Shown: positions 1 to 7,081, numbered from the stretch's first letter. The stretch: DNA of 20,719 nt from Bacteroidales bacterium (GCA_003506275.1 DOBD01000324.1:4286-25004); one strand, 5' to 3'. The notes: generated by a model not told the origin, from the sequence alone. Numbers and translations are program-made.

Positions 1-908
1 TCGGTGCGGTAGTAGATGGCATTGGCTACATCGGTTACCTCGGCCCTGGTGGGCCTAGGGTGTTCTATCATGGTGTGTAGCATCTGAGTGGCCACAATGA
101 CGGGTTTCTTTGCTTCGACACATTTACGGATGAGCATACGTTGAATACCGGGAATTTTCTCCTGAGGCACTTCGATGCCCAGGTCTCCTCTGGCTACCAT
201 CACTCCATACGCTACTTCCAGTATCTCGTCGATGTTGTCGACGCCTTCCTGGTTTTCAATCTTGGCGATTATCTTGATGGGACTGACATTTTCATCAAGG
301 ATTTCCTGGATGGCCAGCACATCTTGTTTGCTGCGCACGAAGGAGTGGGCGATGAAGTCGACGCCGTAGTCGATGGCGTATTGGATGTTCTTTTTGTCTT
401 TTTCGGTCAGGGAAGGCAGGTTGATGCGTACGCCGGGAATGTTGACGCTTTTGCGGCTGCCCAGCAAACCGTCGTTTTTTGCTTCACAGACTAGGTGGTC
501 GGTGTATTTTTCAATGACCTTAAGGTCGATTTCTCCATCGTCAATGAGCAGGTCGGTACCCACTTCGATGTCGTTGACCAGGTTGGGGTAAGAACAACTG
601 ATGCATTCGGTGGTGGTTTCCCTGTCTGGGTCGCCCACAAAGCGGATGGTGTTGCCCGTTTTCAGTACGATGGTTTGTCCGTCCTTATTGGCCGTGGTCC
701 GGATTTCCGGGCCCTTGGTGTCCATCAGGATGGCGATTTCCGGGGAGACGGCTCTTACGTTCTTGATGATCAGGTCAAAACCGGCTTCTCCCAAGTGGGC
801 CGAGTTCATGCGGACAACGTTCATACCTGCGTCGAACAGGTCTTTGATGAAGGGTACATCGCAGCGTTTGTCGGAAATGGTGGCGACAATCTTTGTGAAT
901 TTGGTCAT
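1..908 (-). CDS. pyk: Pyruvate kinase, 5' part of the gene (C-terminus outside window)
   Basis: Pyruvate kinase converts phosphoenolpyruvate and ADP to pyruvate and ATP, the last step of glycolysis, in the cytosol. The window holds about the first 302 residues; the gene runs off the left edge. Read on the minus strand, it starts [17 protein letters not shown] and contains the substrate-loop region ([14 protein letters not shown]), [10 protein letters not shown], the B-domain stretch [13 protein letters not shown], the catalytic-lysine motif [10 protein letters not shown], the metal-binding [18 protein letters not shown], and [21 protein letters not shown]. The N-terminal motif has NSAH where many bacterial enzymes have NFSH; this form is usual in Bacteroidales. 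A Tyr stands just before [10 protein letters not shown], where most homologues have Asp. The start ATG is at 906-908, 9 bases after the aroQ stop, so the two genes are probably one transcript from the aroQ promoter. Identification is secure; allosteric-domain features cannot be judged. Confidence 0.97.
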   Translation of the reverse strand, partial: MTKFTKIVATISDKRCDVPFIKDLFDAGMNVVRMNSAHLGEAGFDLIIKNVRAVSPEIAILMDTKGPEIRTTANKDGQTIVLKTGNTIRFVGDPDRETTTECISCSYPNLVNDIEVGTDLLIDDGEIDLKVIEKYTDHLVCEAKNDGLLGSRKSVNIPGVRINLPSLTEKDKKNIQYAIDYGVDFIAHSFVRSKQDVLAIQEILDENVSPIKIIAKIENQEGVDNIDEILEVAYGVMVARGDLGIEVPQEKIPGIQRMLIRKCVEAKKPVIVATQMLHTMIEHPRPTRAEVTDVANAIYYRT

Positions 909-917
909 AAAATGAGT

Positions 918-1349
918 TTATCGGTTGTGTAAGGCCAACAGGGCTTCAACGCCCTTACGGTATGATTCCATGCCAAATCCTGCAAAGGTGGCTTGGCAGG
1001 CTGTGGCGATCATGGATATCTGACGGAAGGATTCCCTCTTGCTGATGTCGGAAATGTGAACCTCTACGACGGGGGTGGTTACGGCCCGGATGCAGTCGCC
1101 CAAAGCGATGGACGTGTGGGTGTAGCCGCCTGCGTTGAGTACGATACCATCGTAGTCGAAGCCTACTGCCTGGATTTTATCAATCAGGTCTCCTTCGTGG
1201 TTGGATTGGTAATATTCAAAGTGGACCTGGGGATAATCGGTTTTTAATACCTCCAAATAGGACTCAAAGGGTTGGTTGCCGTAGATACTGGGTTCACGTT
1301 TGCCTAACAAATTGAGATTGGGGCCGTTTATGATGGCAATGTTGATCAT
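918..1349 (-). CDS. aroQ: 3-dehydroquinate dehydratase, type II
   Basis: This cytosolic enzyme of the shikimate pathway dehydrates 3-dehydroquinate to 3-dehydroshikimate. The 143-residue product has the usual length of type II enzymes and starts MINIAIINGPNLNLLGKREP, the family signature. Active-site residues visible: Tyr23 in the REPSIYG lid loop, the LNAGGYTHTSIALGD segment (residues 71-85), the EVHISD motif with His98, and Arg105 in SKRESFR. The frame stays open upstream to an ATG at 1397, but the extra 16 residues precede the conserved N-terminal strand and are not expected in this family, so ATG 1347-1349 is preferred. The gene is first in an aroQ-pyk operon. A TACCTTTG promoter element lies about 100 bases upstream, and the intervening leader can form several hairpins. 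It is divergent from xerD. Confidence 0.96.
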   Translation of the reverse strand: MINIAIINGPNLNLLGKREPSIYGNQPFESYLEVLKTDYPQVHFEYYQSNHEGDLIDKIQAVGFDYDGIVLNAGGYTHTSIALGDCIRAVTTPVVEVHISDISKRESFRQISMIATACQATFAGFGMESYRKGVEALLALHNR

Positions 1350-1404
1350 GTCGCTGCCTTTTTTAGTATTTTTGTCCACCGGGGACGGCGGTAACACCGG
1401 GCTG

Positions 1405-1445
1405 GTCGGTTGGAACCGACGGCTCCGTCGATGTCGGCCTTTTTT
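1405..1445. promoter_or_regulatory. Competing hairpins in the aroQ leader / upstream of xerD
   Basis: Three inverted repeats overlap here. GTCGGT (1405-1410) can pair with ACCGAC (1415-1420) around a 4-base loop. CGACGG (1417-1422) can pair with CCGTCG (1425-1430). CCGAC (1416-1420) can pair with GTCGG (1433-1437). They share bases, so only some can form at once. On the plus strand the last stem is followed by CC and six T (1440-1445), which resembles an intrinsic terminator pointing toward xerD. On the minus strand the same bases are in the 5' leader of aroQ. I infer either insulation of the divergent genes or a leader structure; no known riboswitch was recognised. Confidence 0.4.
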
Positions 1446-1472
1446 AACGCTGCAAAGGTACGATTATTTTTC
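1443..1472 (+). promoter_or_regulatory. Weak candidate xerD promoter
   Basis: TATTTTTC (1465-1472) matches seven of eight informative or free positions of TAnnTTTG, and TTT (1443-1445) lies 19 bases upstream. It would give a leader of about 7 bases before the xerD ATG. It overlaps the aroQ -7 element on the opposite strand, so the two promoters could not easily be occupied together. The match is imperfect and the call is tentative. Confidence 0.3.
1453..1460 (-). promoter_or_regulatory. aroQ promoter, -7 element
   Basis: Read on the minus strand the bases are TACCTTTG followed by CAG, an exact match to the Bacteroides -7 consensus TAnnTTTG. No clean TTTG lies 19 bases upstream; TTTA sits at about 21. 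The predicted transcript would start near 1447 and have a leader of about 100 bases. Confidence 0.6.
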
Positions 1473-1484
1473 AACATCCGTTAA

Positions 1485-2387
1485 ATGAAGCTTTCCGGAG
1501 ACACCCATTCCATCAAAAAATACACGGCTTACCTGAAGCTGGAAAAGTCGCTTTCTGCCAACACGCTTGAGGCTTATCTGGACGACTTGGGAAAGTTGTT
1601 GGATTTCCTGGATGGAAAAAAAGCAACGACAGCGGTAACAGCAACAGATTTGGATCGTTTTTTTGGTGGTCTGAGGGATCTTGGTTTGCAGGCGAGGTCA
1701 CAGGCCAGAATTCTGTCTGGTTTGAAAGCGTATTACCGCTTCCTGCTTTTGGATGGTCAGATTGAGGCCGATCCGACGGAGCGCATCGACGCTCCGTCCT
1801 TGGGGCGTCATTTGCCTGAAGTGCTCAGTGTGGCTGAAATTGATGCCATCATTGGGGGAATCGAATTGACCAAGAAGGAGGGTCAACGCAACAGGGCTAT
1901 GCTGGAAACGTTGTATAGCTGTGGTTTGCGGGTGTCTGAACTGGTGGGACTAAAATTATCCCGGTGCTATTTCGATCAGGGTTTTATCATGGTGGAGGGC
2001 AAGGGTAGCAAACAGCGCCTGGTGCCCATATCCGAGAGGGCTATGCAGGAAATTTCCGCCTGGATGGATGACAGGGCGCTTTTGCCTGTTAAAAAGGGGC
2101 AAGAGGATTTTGTGTTTTTAAACCGTAACGGTTTTGCACTGACTCGATCGATGGTGTTCCGCATCGTGCAGTTTCAAGCCGCCATGGCCGGTATTAATCG
2201 TACCATCAGTCCTCATACTTTCAGGCATTCTTTTGCCACGCACCTTCTGGAGGGTGGTGCCAATTTGAGGGTGATACAGCAGATGTTGGGGCACGAAAGC
2301 ATCCAAACGACCGAAATCTACGCCCACATGGATAAGTCCTACCTCCGTGAACAAATCCTCTCCTTCCATCCCAGAAACCGTCTTTAA
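1485..2387 (+). CDS. xerD: Tyrosine site-specific recombinase XerD
   Basis: XerC/XerD-type recombinases act at the chromosomal dif site to resolve dimers at cell division. The 300-residue length is normal. An N-terminal SAM-like core-binding domain (about residues 9-95) is followed by the catalytic domain. The full catalytic set is visible: Arg149 in YSCGLRVSEL, Lys173 in EGKGSKQRL, His244 and Arg247 in HTFRHSFATHLLEGGA, His270 in MLGHESIQTTEIY, and nucleophile Tyr279. The start MKLSGDTHSIKKY places the N-terminal helix in the usual position. It is a chromosomal housekeeping recombinase rather than an integrase: there is no attachment site, excisionase or cargo nearby, and the aroQ-xerD divergent arrangement is common in Bacteroidales. 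XerC is less likely, but paralogue assignment is from overall resemblance only. It converges on the PBP gene, whose stop is 26 bases away. Confidence 0.93.
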   Translation: MKLSGDTHSIKKYTAYLKLEKSLSANTLEAYLDDLGKLLDFLDGKKATTAVTATDLDRFFGGLRDLGLQARSQARILSGLKAYYRFLLLDGQIEADPTERIDAPSLGRHLPEVLSVAEIDAIIGGIELTKKEGQRNRAMLETLYSCGLRVSELVGLKLSRCYFDQGFIMVEGKGSKQRLVPISERAMQEISAWMDDRALLPVKKGQEDFVFLNRNGFALTRSMVFRIVQFQAAMAGINRTISPHTFRHSFATHLLEGGANLRVIQQMLGHESIQTTEIYAHMDKSYLREQILSFHPRNRL

Positions 2388-2395
2388 GTCTTCTT

Positions 2396-2414
2396 AGGGA
2401 TGCCATCCTTTTTT
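2396..2414. terminator. Palindrome with T-run between xerD and pbp1A
   Basis: GGATGCCATCC (2398-2408) is a near-perfect 11-base palindrome followed by six T. With G2397 and A2396 it can form a stem of 4 to 6 pairs with a 3-base loop, in the 26-base gap between the convergent xerD and pbp1A stops. The last T is the first base of the pbp1A stop triplet. As a terminator it would serve xerD. The same 11-mer occurs three more times upstream of pbp1A (4881-4931). Confidence 0.5.
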
Positions 2415-4828
2415 CAGAGGCTGTCAAGTTGAAGGGTTTCTGTAGCGGAGACTTCCACAGTCAGGCTATCATTGGTTGTACTGTCTTGCAAAACCGAATA
2501 GGGCGTTTGGCAGGTATACGGTCTGGTGATGGGTTGCTTGGGGGCTGGAAACGTTGCTCGATAGTTGGTTAGTTCCTTGTCGGCCAGCACCTTTTCCAGG
2601 AACGAGCCAAACACTGGCAGCGCCGTTTTGCTGCCTTCTCCCAGGCTCCCTGTCCTGAAGTGAATGCTCCTGTATTCACCACCCACCCAGGCACCACCAA
2701 CCAGGTTGGGAGTGATACCCACAAACCAAGCATCGGAGTGATTGGACGAGGTGCCGGTCTTACCGCCAATGTCGGTTTTGTAACGGAAGAGATCCCAGGA
2801 CCAAAGGTTTTGGGTTGTGGCGCCCGGCTCCGTCATACCAGCCAGTAGCATTTGCGTCATAAGGAAGGCTGTTTCGTAGGGCAGGGCTCGTTTAACAGTG
2901 GGTTTGTGTTTGTAAATAACGGAGCCGGCGCTGTTTTCTATCCTGGTCACAAAGACTGGTTCCTGAACCAAACCCTCATTGACAACGGTGCAATAACTGT
3001 TGACAAGTTCCAACAGGGAAACATCAGACGATCCCAAACAAACCGAAGGTGTCTCTTCCAATTCGGAAGTAATACCCATGGCATGGGCTGTGCGAATGAT
3101 GTTGCGGATGCCGGTTTCCTGGGCTACCTGAACCGCGATACTGTTGATGGAACGGGCAAAAGCGTATTTCAGTGTCATGGTTGTGCCACTGAAAAAGCCG
3201 TTGGCGTTGGTCGGAGACCACACCGTCGTATCTCCGAATGGTTCGAGATCCCAGTTGATGGGTAGGTCGATGCGGTAATCACAGGGGCCCAATCCTTTGT
3301 TGAAGGCTTCGGCGTAGACAAACAGCTTGAAGGTGGAACCGGGTTGCCGTTTGGATTGTACCTTGTCGTATTGCCAGGAGTCAAAGTCAATGTCGCCCAC
3401 CCACGCTTTCACATGACCGTTCTGTGGTTCCATGGCTACGAAGCCGCAGTGCATGAAACGTACCATGTAACGAATAGAATCCAGCGTACTTAACTTCATC
3501 TCCTTGGTACCGTTTTTGTAGTCAAACACCTTGACCGTATGAGGTTGATTCAGGTACCAGGTAATAGAGTCAGGTTGGTCGGGGAAGCGCTGTTTCAAGG
3601 ATTTGTAGGCTGGTGTCCGACGGGCTATTTGTTCAATGAAACCGGGTATTTCCTGGTGGTTTTCATCTTGCCAGGGATTGGTCTTACCCCAATGACTGTC
3701 GAACTGCTGTTGTAATCGACGCATCTGTTTGAGTACGGCTTCCTCGGCGTAGCGTTGAACCCTGGTGTCCAACGTTGTGTGTATTTTCAATCCGTCCGAG
3801 TACAGATCGAGGTTGTTTTGTTCACAGAAAGCCTCCAGGTATTCCACCACGGCTTCTCTGAAATACAAAGCCTGGCCATCTGAATACGTTTCCACCTTGT
3901 AGTTGAGCTTGATGGGTAGTGTTTTGAGAGAGTCGCAGGCGGCTTTGGTCAAGACGTTGTGAGTGCGTAGGTTTTCCAACACCACATTGCGACGCCTGAG
4001 GCTGTTTACTGGATTGATGCGGGGATTGTAGGTGGTCGTGGCCTTGAGAAGTCCCACCAGGGTGGCTGCCTGTTCAGTGGTCAATTTGTCAGGCGTGGTA
4101 CTGAAGTAGGTCTTGCTGGCTGTTTTGATGCCGTAGGCGTTGCTGCCGAAGTCGACCGTGTTCAAGTACATGGTTAGGATTTCCTGTTTACTGTAGAAGA
4201 TTTCAATCTTGATGGCGGTGACCCATTCCTTGGTTTTCATAATGACCAACCTGAGACCTGGAATCTTCCCCAACAACCCCGTCGAATAGGCTGATCGGGT
4301 TTTGAATAGATTTTTTACCAGTTGTTGGGAAATGGTGCTGGCCCCTCTGGACTTGCCTTGTGTCATATCTTTGGCAGCGGCAAACAGGGCATGGAAATCA
4401 ATACCGAAATGCTTGTAGAAACGTTCATCTTCGGTATAGATCAAGGCGTCAATGACGATGGGTGCGATCTCTTCATAAGGCACCGGGGTGCGGTTTTCCT
4501 TGAAATACTTGCCGATCAATTGACCATCGGCACTGTAAATCTCCGTAGCGTAGGTTTGTTCAGGGTTGTTGATGCTCATCAAGCCGGGTGAGCGCCCGAA
4601 CAGCCAAAACAGATTGATGTCCACCATGATCAGGTAGGCGATGAAAAGCACCATCAGGTCGCCGCCAATAATGAGCACCTTCAGGTACCAAGGTGACCGT
4701 TTGTACCATGCTACATGGGCATTCCATCGGTTTTTAAGGTAATGACCTACCTTGTTGAACAAGGGTTTTGACTTTTCAATCAATGGATTGACCTTGTCGA
4801 TCAGGGTGCGCAAAAGGGATGAATTCAT
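2414..4828 (-). CDS. Class A penicillin-binding protein 1A (transglycosylase/transpeptidase)
   Basis: This inner-membrane enzyme polymerises glycan strands and cross-links peptidoglycan in the periplasm. The 804-residue product has a basic cytosolic N-terminus, one membrane segment (about residues 48-78, KVLIIGGDLMVLFIAYLIMV), then a GT51 transglycosylase domain with EDERFYKHFGID (catalytic Glu133) and RGASTISQQLVKNLF. The transpeptidase domain has the SxxK motif PGSTFKLF (Ser498, Lys501), SIN (560-562) and KTGTSS (690-695). The C-terminus ends in a Thr/Ser-rich tail. The frame is open to an ATG at 4909, but that extension would translate the promoter and one palindrome copy, so ATG 4826-4828 is preferred, with ATG 4832-4834 two codons earlier as an alternative. 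It stands alone on its strand. The symbol mrcA or ponA could be used, but naming is not uniform in this phylum. Confidence 0.94.
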   Translation of the reverse strand: MNSSLLRTLIDKVNPLIEKSKPLFNKVGHYLKNRWNAHVAWYKRSPWYLKVLIIGGDLMVLFIAYLIMVDINLFWLFGRSPGLMSINNPEQTYATEIYSADGQLIGKYFKENRTPVPYEEIAPIVIDALIYTEDERFYKHFGIDFHALFAAAKDMTQGKSRGASTISQQLVKNLFKTRSAYSTGLLGKIPGLRLVIMKTKEWVTAIKIEIFYSKQEILTMYLNTVDFGSNAYGIKTASKTYFSTTPDKLTTEQAATLVGLLKATTTYNPRINPVNSLRRRNVVLENLRTHNVLTKAACDSLKTLPIKLNYKVETYSDGQALYFREAVVEYLEAFCEQNNLDLYSDGLKIHTTLDTRVQRYAEEAVLKQMRRLQQQFDSHWGKTNPWQDENHQEIPGFIEQIARRTPAYKSLKQRFPDQPDSITWYLNQPHTVKVFDYKNGTKEMKLSTLDSIRYMVRFMHCGFVAMEPQNGHVKAWVGDIDFDSWQYDKVQSKRQPGSTFKLFVYAEAFNKGLGPCDYRIDLPINWDLEPFGDTTVWSPTNANGFFSGTTMTLKYAFARSINSIAVQVAQETGIRNIIRTAHAMGITSELEETPSVCLGSSDVSLLELVNSYCTVVNEGLVQEPVFVTRIENSAGSVIYKHKPTVKRALPYETAFLMTQMLLAGMTEPGATTQNLWSWDLFRYKTDIGGKTGTSSNHSDAWFVGITPNLVGGAWVGGEYRSIHFRTGSLGEGSKTALPVFGSFLEKVLADKELTNYRATFPAPKQPITRPYTCQTPYSVLQDSTTNDSLTVEVSATETLQLDSL

Positions 4829-4847
4829 GGTCATGACATTCTGAGAG

Positions 4848-4855
4848 CAAAAGTA
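4848..4855 (-). promoter_or_regulatory. pbp1A promoter, -7 element
   Basis: On the minus strand the bases read TACTTTTG followed by C, an exact TAnnTTTG match 19 bases before the preferred ATG, giving a leader of roughly 13 bases. No good -33 element lies at the expected distance; the palindrome array begins about 25 bases upstream of this box. Confidence 0.55.
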
Positions 4856-4880
4856 CCTTATTTTATGACGGAATGGAAAA

Positions 4881-4936
4881 GGATGGCATCCTTTTTTAAG
4901 GGATGCCATCCTTTCCTATGGGATGCCATCCTTTTT
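4881..4936. repeat. Three palindromic repeats with a 20-base period
   Basis: Copies of GGATGsCATCC start at 4881, 4901 and 4921, exactly 20 bases apart, each followed by a T-run or T-rich stretch. The 11-mer is its own reverse complement apart from the central base. The first copy, with flanks, makes an 8-pair stem (AAAAGGAT / ATCCTTTT) with a 3-base loop. The array lies between the divergent pbp1A and lipoprotein genes. Possible roles are bidirectional terminator-like hairpins or, given a spacing near two helical turns, binding sites for a dimeric protein. The fourth copy at 2398 lies at the other end of pbp1A. Confidence 0.8.
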
Positions 4937-4979
4937 CATAAAAAAATGGGTTTCAAGATGGAAAAACAATAAAGTGTTG

Positions 4980-4987
4980 TACGTTTA
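4980..4987 (+). promoter_or_regulatory. Candidate promoter for the lipoprotein gene
   Basis: TACGTTTA differs from TAnnTTTG only at the last base. There is no convincing -33 TTTG at 19 bases upstream. A start near 4993 would leave a leader of about 25 bases before the ATG at 5018. It is the best candidate in the gap, but is weak. Confidence 0.35.
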
Positions 4988-5017
4988 CAGCAAGTATTCA
5001 CACATAAACCCCTTGTT

Positions 5018-5221
5018 ATGATCAAAAAACGCTTGCTTTTACTGGCCGTTGCAGCCATGTTTTTGACTGCTTGCGGCAACAAGGCCACCGATCAAGGTCT
5101 TTCCTATGAAGATTCCGTGGCGATTAATGATTCGCTGGAGGCTACGGCTGATCAGTTGATGGAAGAAATGGATGTCGCTGCATCCGATGTGGAAAATTTG
5201 GTCAATGAAATCAACAAGTAA
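5018..5221 (+). CDS. Small lipoprotein of unknown function
   Basis: A 67-residue product with a clear type II signal peptide: positively charged MIKKR, hydrophobic LLLLAVAAMF, and lipobox LTAC with Cys19 as the lipidated residue. After cleavage only 49 residues remain, beginning CGNKATDQ and continuing as an acidic, probably helical segment (VAINDSLEATADQLMEEMDV, then NLVNEINK). No domain was recognised. The mature part has no Asp at position +2, so export onward to the outer membrane is plausible but cannot be decided here. The stop is 4 bases before the ATG of the next gene, so both are probably co-transcribed and may act in the same compartment boundary. Real by signal peptide and spacing; function unknown. 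Confidence 0.8.
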   Translation: MIKKRLLLLAVAAMFLTACGNKATDQGLSYEDSVAINDSLEATADQLMEEMDVAASDVENLVNEINK

Positions 5222-5225
5222 GGTC

Positions 5226-5930
5226 ATGAAACAAACAACATCCTGGTTGATGGCTGGCCTCGCCGCCATCGTAATGGCCACAGCACCGGCCACCCTCTGC
5301 GCACAAGGCGCTTCTCAACAACAGACAAACAAGGCTCAGACCCCCAAACACAAAGTGGAGCGTAAACTCGACAAGGTGCAGGGTAAGCGGGACAAGGCCG
5401 CTTACGACTCATCCACCGTTGAGGGGCGTCGAGCTGAAGGTAACGTTAACAAAGAATCCCTTAAGGACGACAAGGTACAACCCAAGAAAGCTGACAAGGG
5501 AAAGCGACATGCCTATGGCAAGGACAAGGATAGCCTGCAAGGCAGGGACTTCGGGCAGGCCAGGGCTGCACAGGCTCGTCTGCAAGGCGAGAAGGCTGAT
5601 ACGTTGAGGATGAAGACAGACAAAGCCATGGAGACCGTGAAGGTGGCCAGGGAAAAAGTAGACCAAGCCAAAGCCAACCTTGAAAAAGCCAAAAAAGCAG
5701 GCAAGCTTTCCGAAACACAGTATGCGGAAAAAATGAAGAAAGTGGAGGCCGCGCAACAGGCCATTGATAAACTGGAAGCCAAAGCCAAGAAAGGTAAGAC
5801 TTTGCTCGAAGGAGCTACCGTCCAAGGAGAAATCGAAGGAGCTACCGTCCAAGGTGACGTCGAATCAGAGGCCGCCCCTGTTGAAGGAGAACAAGCAGAA
5901 CCCTTGCTGGAAATGGAGCAAACCGAGTAA
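5226..5930 (+). CDS. Secreted Lys/Glu-rich coiled-coil protein, function unknown
   Basis: A 234-residue protein starting MKQTTSWLMAGLAAIVMATA with a probable type I signal peptide, cleavage likely after LCA near residue 25. An in-frame ATG at 5172 overlaps the lipoprotein gene and would spoil the signal peptide, so 5226 is preferred. The mature protein is low in complexity: a strongly basic first half (many Lys, Arg, Gln), a heptad-like helical stretch at about residues 130-195 (VKVAREKVDQAKANLEKAKK and following), and an acidic tail. Two 9-residue repeats (EGATVQG core) lie near residues 195-212, encoded by tandem 27-base repeats. The last codons form the first unit of a 17-base tandem array. 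No family was recognised; composition resembles histone-H1-like or periplasmic spacer proteins, without evidence for either role. Confidence 0.75.
   Translation: MKQTTSWLMAGLAAIVMATAPATLCAQGASQQQTNKAQTPKHKVERKLDKVQGKRDKAAYDSSTVEGRRAEGNVNKESLKDDKVQPKKADKGKRHAYGKDKDSLQGRDFGQARAAQARLQGEKADTLRMKTDKAMETVKVAREKVDQAKANLEKAKKAGKLSETQYAEKMKKVEAAQQAIDKLEAKAKKGKTLLEGATVQGEIEGATVQGDVESEAAPVEGEQAEPLLEMEQTE
5806..5859 (+). repeat. Two in-frame 27-base direct repeats
   Basis: Units 5806-5832 and 5833-5859 share TCGAAGGAGCTACCGTCCAA and more, differing only in the last few bases. Each encodes nine residues with the core EGATVQG, so copy-number change would keep the frame. They lie in the acidic C-terminal part of the secreted protein. 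Confidence 0.9.
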
Positions 5931-6000
5931 CAGAGCAAACCGAGTAACAGAGCAAACCGACTAACGGAGCAAACCAAGTAACGAAGCAAACCGAGTAACT
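5916..6000. repeat. Five tandem copies of a 17-base repeat
   Basis: Unit consensus GAGCAAACCGAGTAACA. Units start at 5916, 5933, 5950, 5967 and 5984; the first two are identical and the others differ at one to three positions. The array begins inside the last codons of the secreted-protein gene (unit 1 supplies Glu-Gln-Thr-Glu-stop) and ends on the first base of the convergent CPBP gene's stop triplet, so it makes up the whole intergenic gap. There are no unique spacers, so it is not a CRISPR array. I see no hairpin within a unit. Confidence 0.95.
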
Positions 6001-6950
6001 CAAATCAGCGTTGCCGATTCCCTTTTTCTCCCTTGTCTGATCAATAGGGCAAGAGCCGTCAACGCCACTAATGAAAGGGGACTCAGCCACCAGGAGGCCT
6101 CCAGTCCCAGATTGTCCGGGTCTCCAGTAAGCCAGCCCTTGTTTTCTGCGAAAAGGAACAAGGCTGAGAGGGCGTTGTTGGTCATGTGGGCAGCCACAGG
6201 CACCCAAACCGAACCAGACCACCACAATAAATAGCCAAACCAGGCACCCAACAGCAGCCTGGGGAAGAATCCGAAAAATTGCAGGTGGATAGCACTGAAG
6301 ACAAAAGCCACCACCCAGATGCTGAGGTGTTTCACCCAATCAGGCGTTTGGCCCATCATGACCCGTTGCTTGCGTCCCAACAGCCTGCCCAGCCACTGTT
6401 GGAGCAAGCCACGGAAAAATAATTCCTCACCGAAGCCAGCCAGAATGGCTATGATCAAAAGGCTCCAGGTCAAATCCAGCCACGAAGTACCGGAAAGCAT
6501 TTGTTCAGTAAGAGCGGTGGCGGTCGCCTCTGACTGCCTCATCCAGGCCTCCACGCCCTCCAGACCAGCCGGCAAGTGCAGCCCCTCATTCCAGCTGACC
6601 AACACGTTGATCAGCGGTATGGCAGTCACCACGCTAAGGATGCCCAAAGCCAATGCCCGCCCGTTGGGACGCTGAAGCCCCAGGTACGACACCGGTTTTT
6701 CCTTGTTGAGTAAAGCCATAAAAAAAGGAGGCAGCACAAATAGACTGAACGATTGGATGGCCTGTGTCAACCGCAGCAATCCCGTATCCTCCAGTAAACG
6801 CCCCGACTGTTCCATCGCCTTCACCAGATCGAAGGAATAGGTGGCCAGCAACACAAAAATGGTCAATAACCAGGCCAGGAGCATTCCGCCCAGAATGACA
6901 AACAACAGGTACATCAACTGTTTGATAACCTCAAAGGGCCCCTTCATCAT
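6000..6950 (-). CDS. CPBP family intramembrane glutamic protease
   Basis: A 316-residue polytopic membrane protein with about eight hydrophobic segments. The family's three motifs are present: EEVxxR-type EELFFR (Glu175, Glu176, Arg180), FxxxH in VFSAIHLQ (Phe218, His222), and HxxxN in AAHMTNN (His255, Asn259). These residues form the catalytic centre in Rce1/CPBP proteases; bacterial members cleave unknown substrates or process signal or bacteriocin peptides, and the substrate here cannot be read from the context. The frame is open up to an ATG at 7028, but a TATCTTTG promoter box at 6962-6969 lies inside that extension, and the extra 26 residues are polar and precede the MMKGPFEVIKQLMYLLF start; ATG 6948-6950 or 6945-6947 is preferred. 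Transcribed divergently from tig and convergently with the secreted-protein gene. Confidence 0.88.
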   Translation of the reverse strand: MMKGPFEVIKQLMYLLFVILGGMLLAWLLTIFVLLATYSFDLVKAMEQSGRLLEDTGLLRLTQAIQSFSLFVLPPFFMALLNKEKPVSYLGLQRPNGRALALGILSVVTAIPLINVLVSWNEGLHLPAGLEGVEAWMRQSEATATALTEQMLSGTSWLDLTWSLLIIAILAGFGEELFFRGLLQQWLGRLLGRKQRVMMGQTPDWVKHLSIWVVAFVFSAIHLQFFGFFPRLLLGAWFGYLLWWSGSVWVPVAAHMTNNALSALFLFAENKGWLTGDPDNLGLEASWWLSPLSLVALTALALLIRQGRKRESATLI

Positions 6951-6961
6951 CGAATTTTTTA

Positions 6962-6969
6962 CAAAGATA
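6962..6969 (-). promoter_or_regulatory. CPBP protease promoter, -7 element
   Basis: The minus strand reads TATCTTTG, a full consensus match 11 bases before the preferred ATG at 6950. Initiation about 6 bases downstream would leave a leader of around five bases, nearly leaderless. No TTTG is found at 19-21 bases upstream. The box decides the start choice for the CPBP gene. Confidence 0.55.
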
Positions 6970-7031
6970 AGGTTTTGTGCCACAATCTTCGAGCCAGTTT
7001 TTTCCTGGACTGTTAAGATTGTCGGCATGGC

Positions 7032-7062
7032 TTTGTCAATTCAAAGAATAAGTGTAATTTTG
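7032..7062 (+). promoter_or_regulatory. tig promoter
   Basis: TTTG at 7032-7035, a 19-base spacer, then TAATTTTG at 7055-7062: an exact fit to the Bacteroides primary sigma-factor consensus. Transcription would begin about 7068, giving a leader of roughly 13 bases to the tig ATG at 7082. Confidence 0.85.
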
Positions 7063-7081
7063 CGGCTCAAATTTAACAACT

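Noticed and set aside
141..932. Plus-strand open frames opposite pyk
   Set aside because: They run antisense to an unmistakable pyruvate kinase and have no recognisable features.
1485..2387. xerD as an integrase marking a genomic island
   Set aside because: Length, catalytic set and aroQ neighbourhood fit the chromosomal Xer protein, and no attachment site or cargo is visible.
2398..4931. pbp1A as a mobile cassette bounded by inverted repeats
   Set aside because: The 11-mer is self-complementary and followed by T-runs, there is no transposase or target duplication, and the gene is a normal housekeeping one with composition like its neighbours.
5916..6000. CRISPR-like repeat array
   Set aside because: Units are directly abutting with no unique spacers, only 17 bases long, and no cas gene is present.
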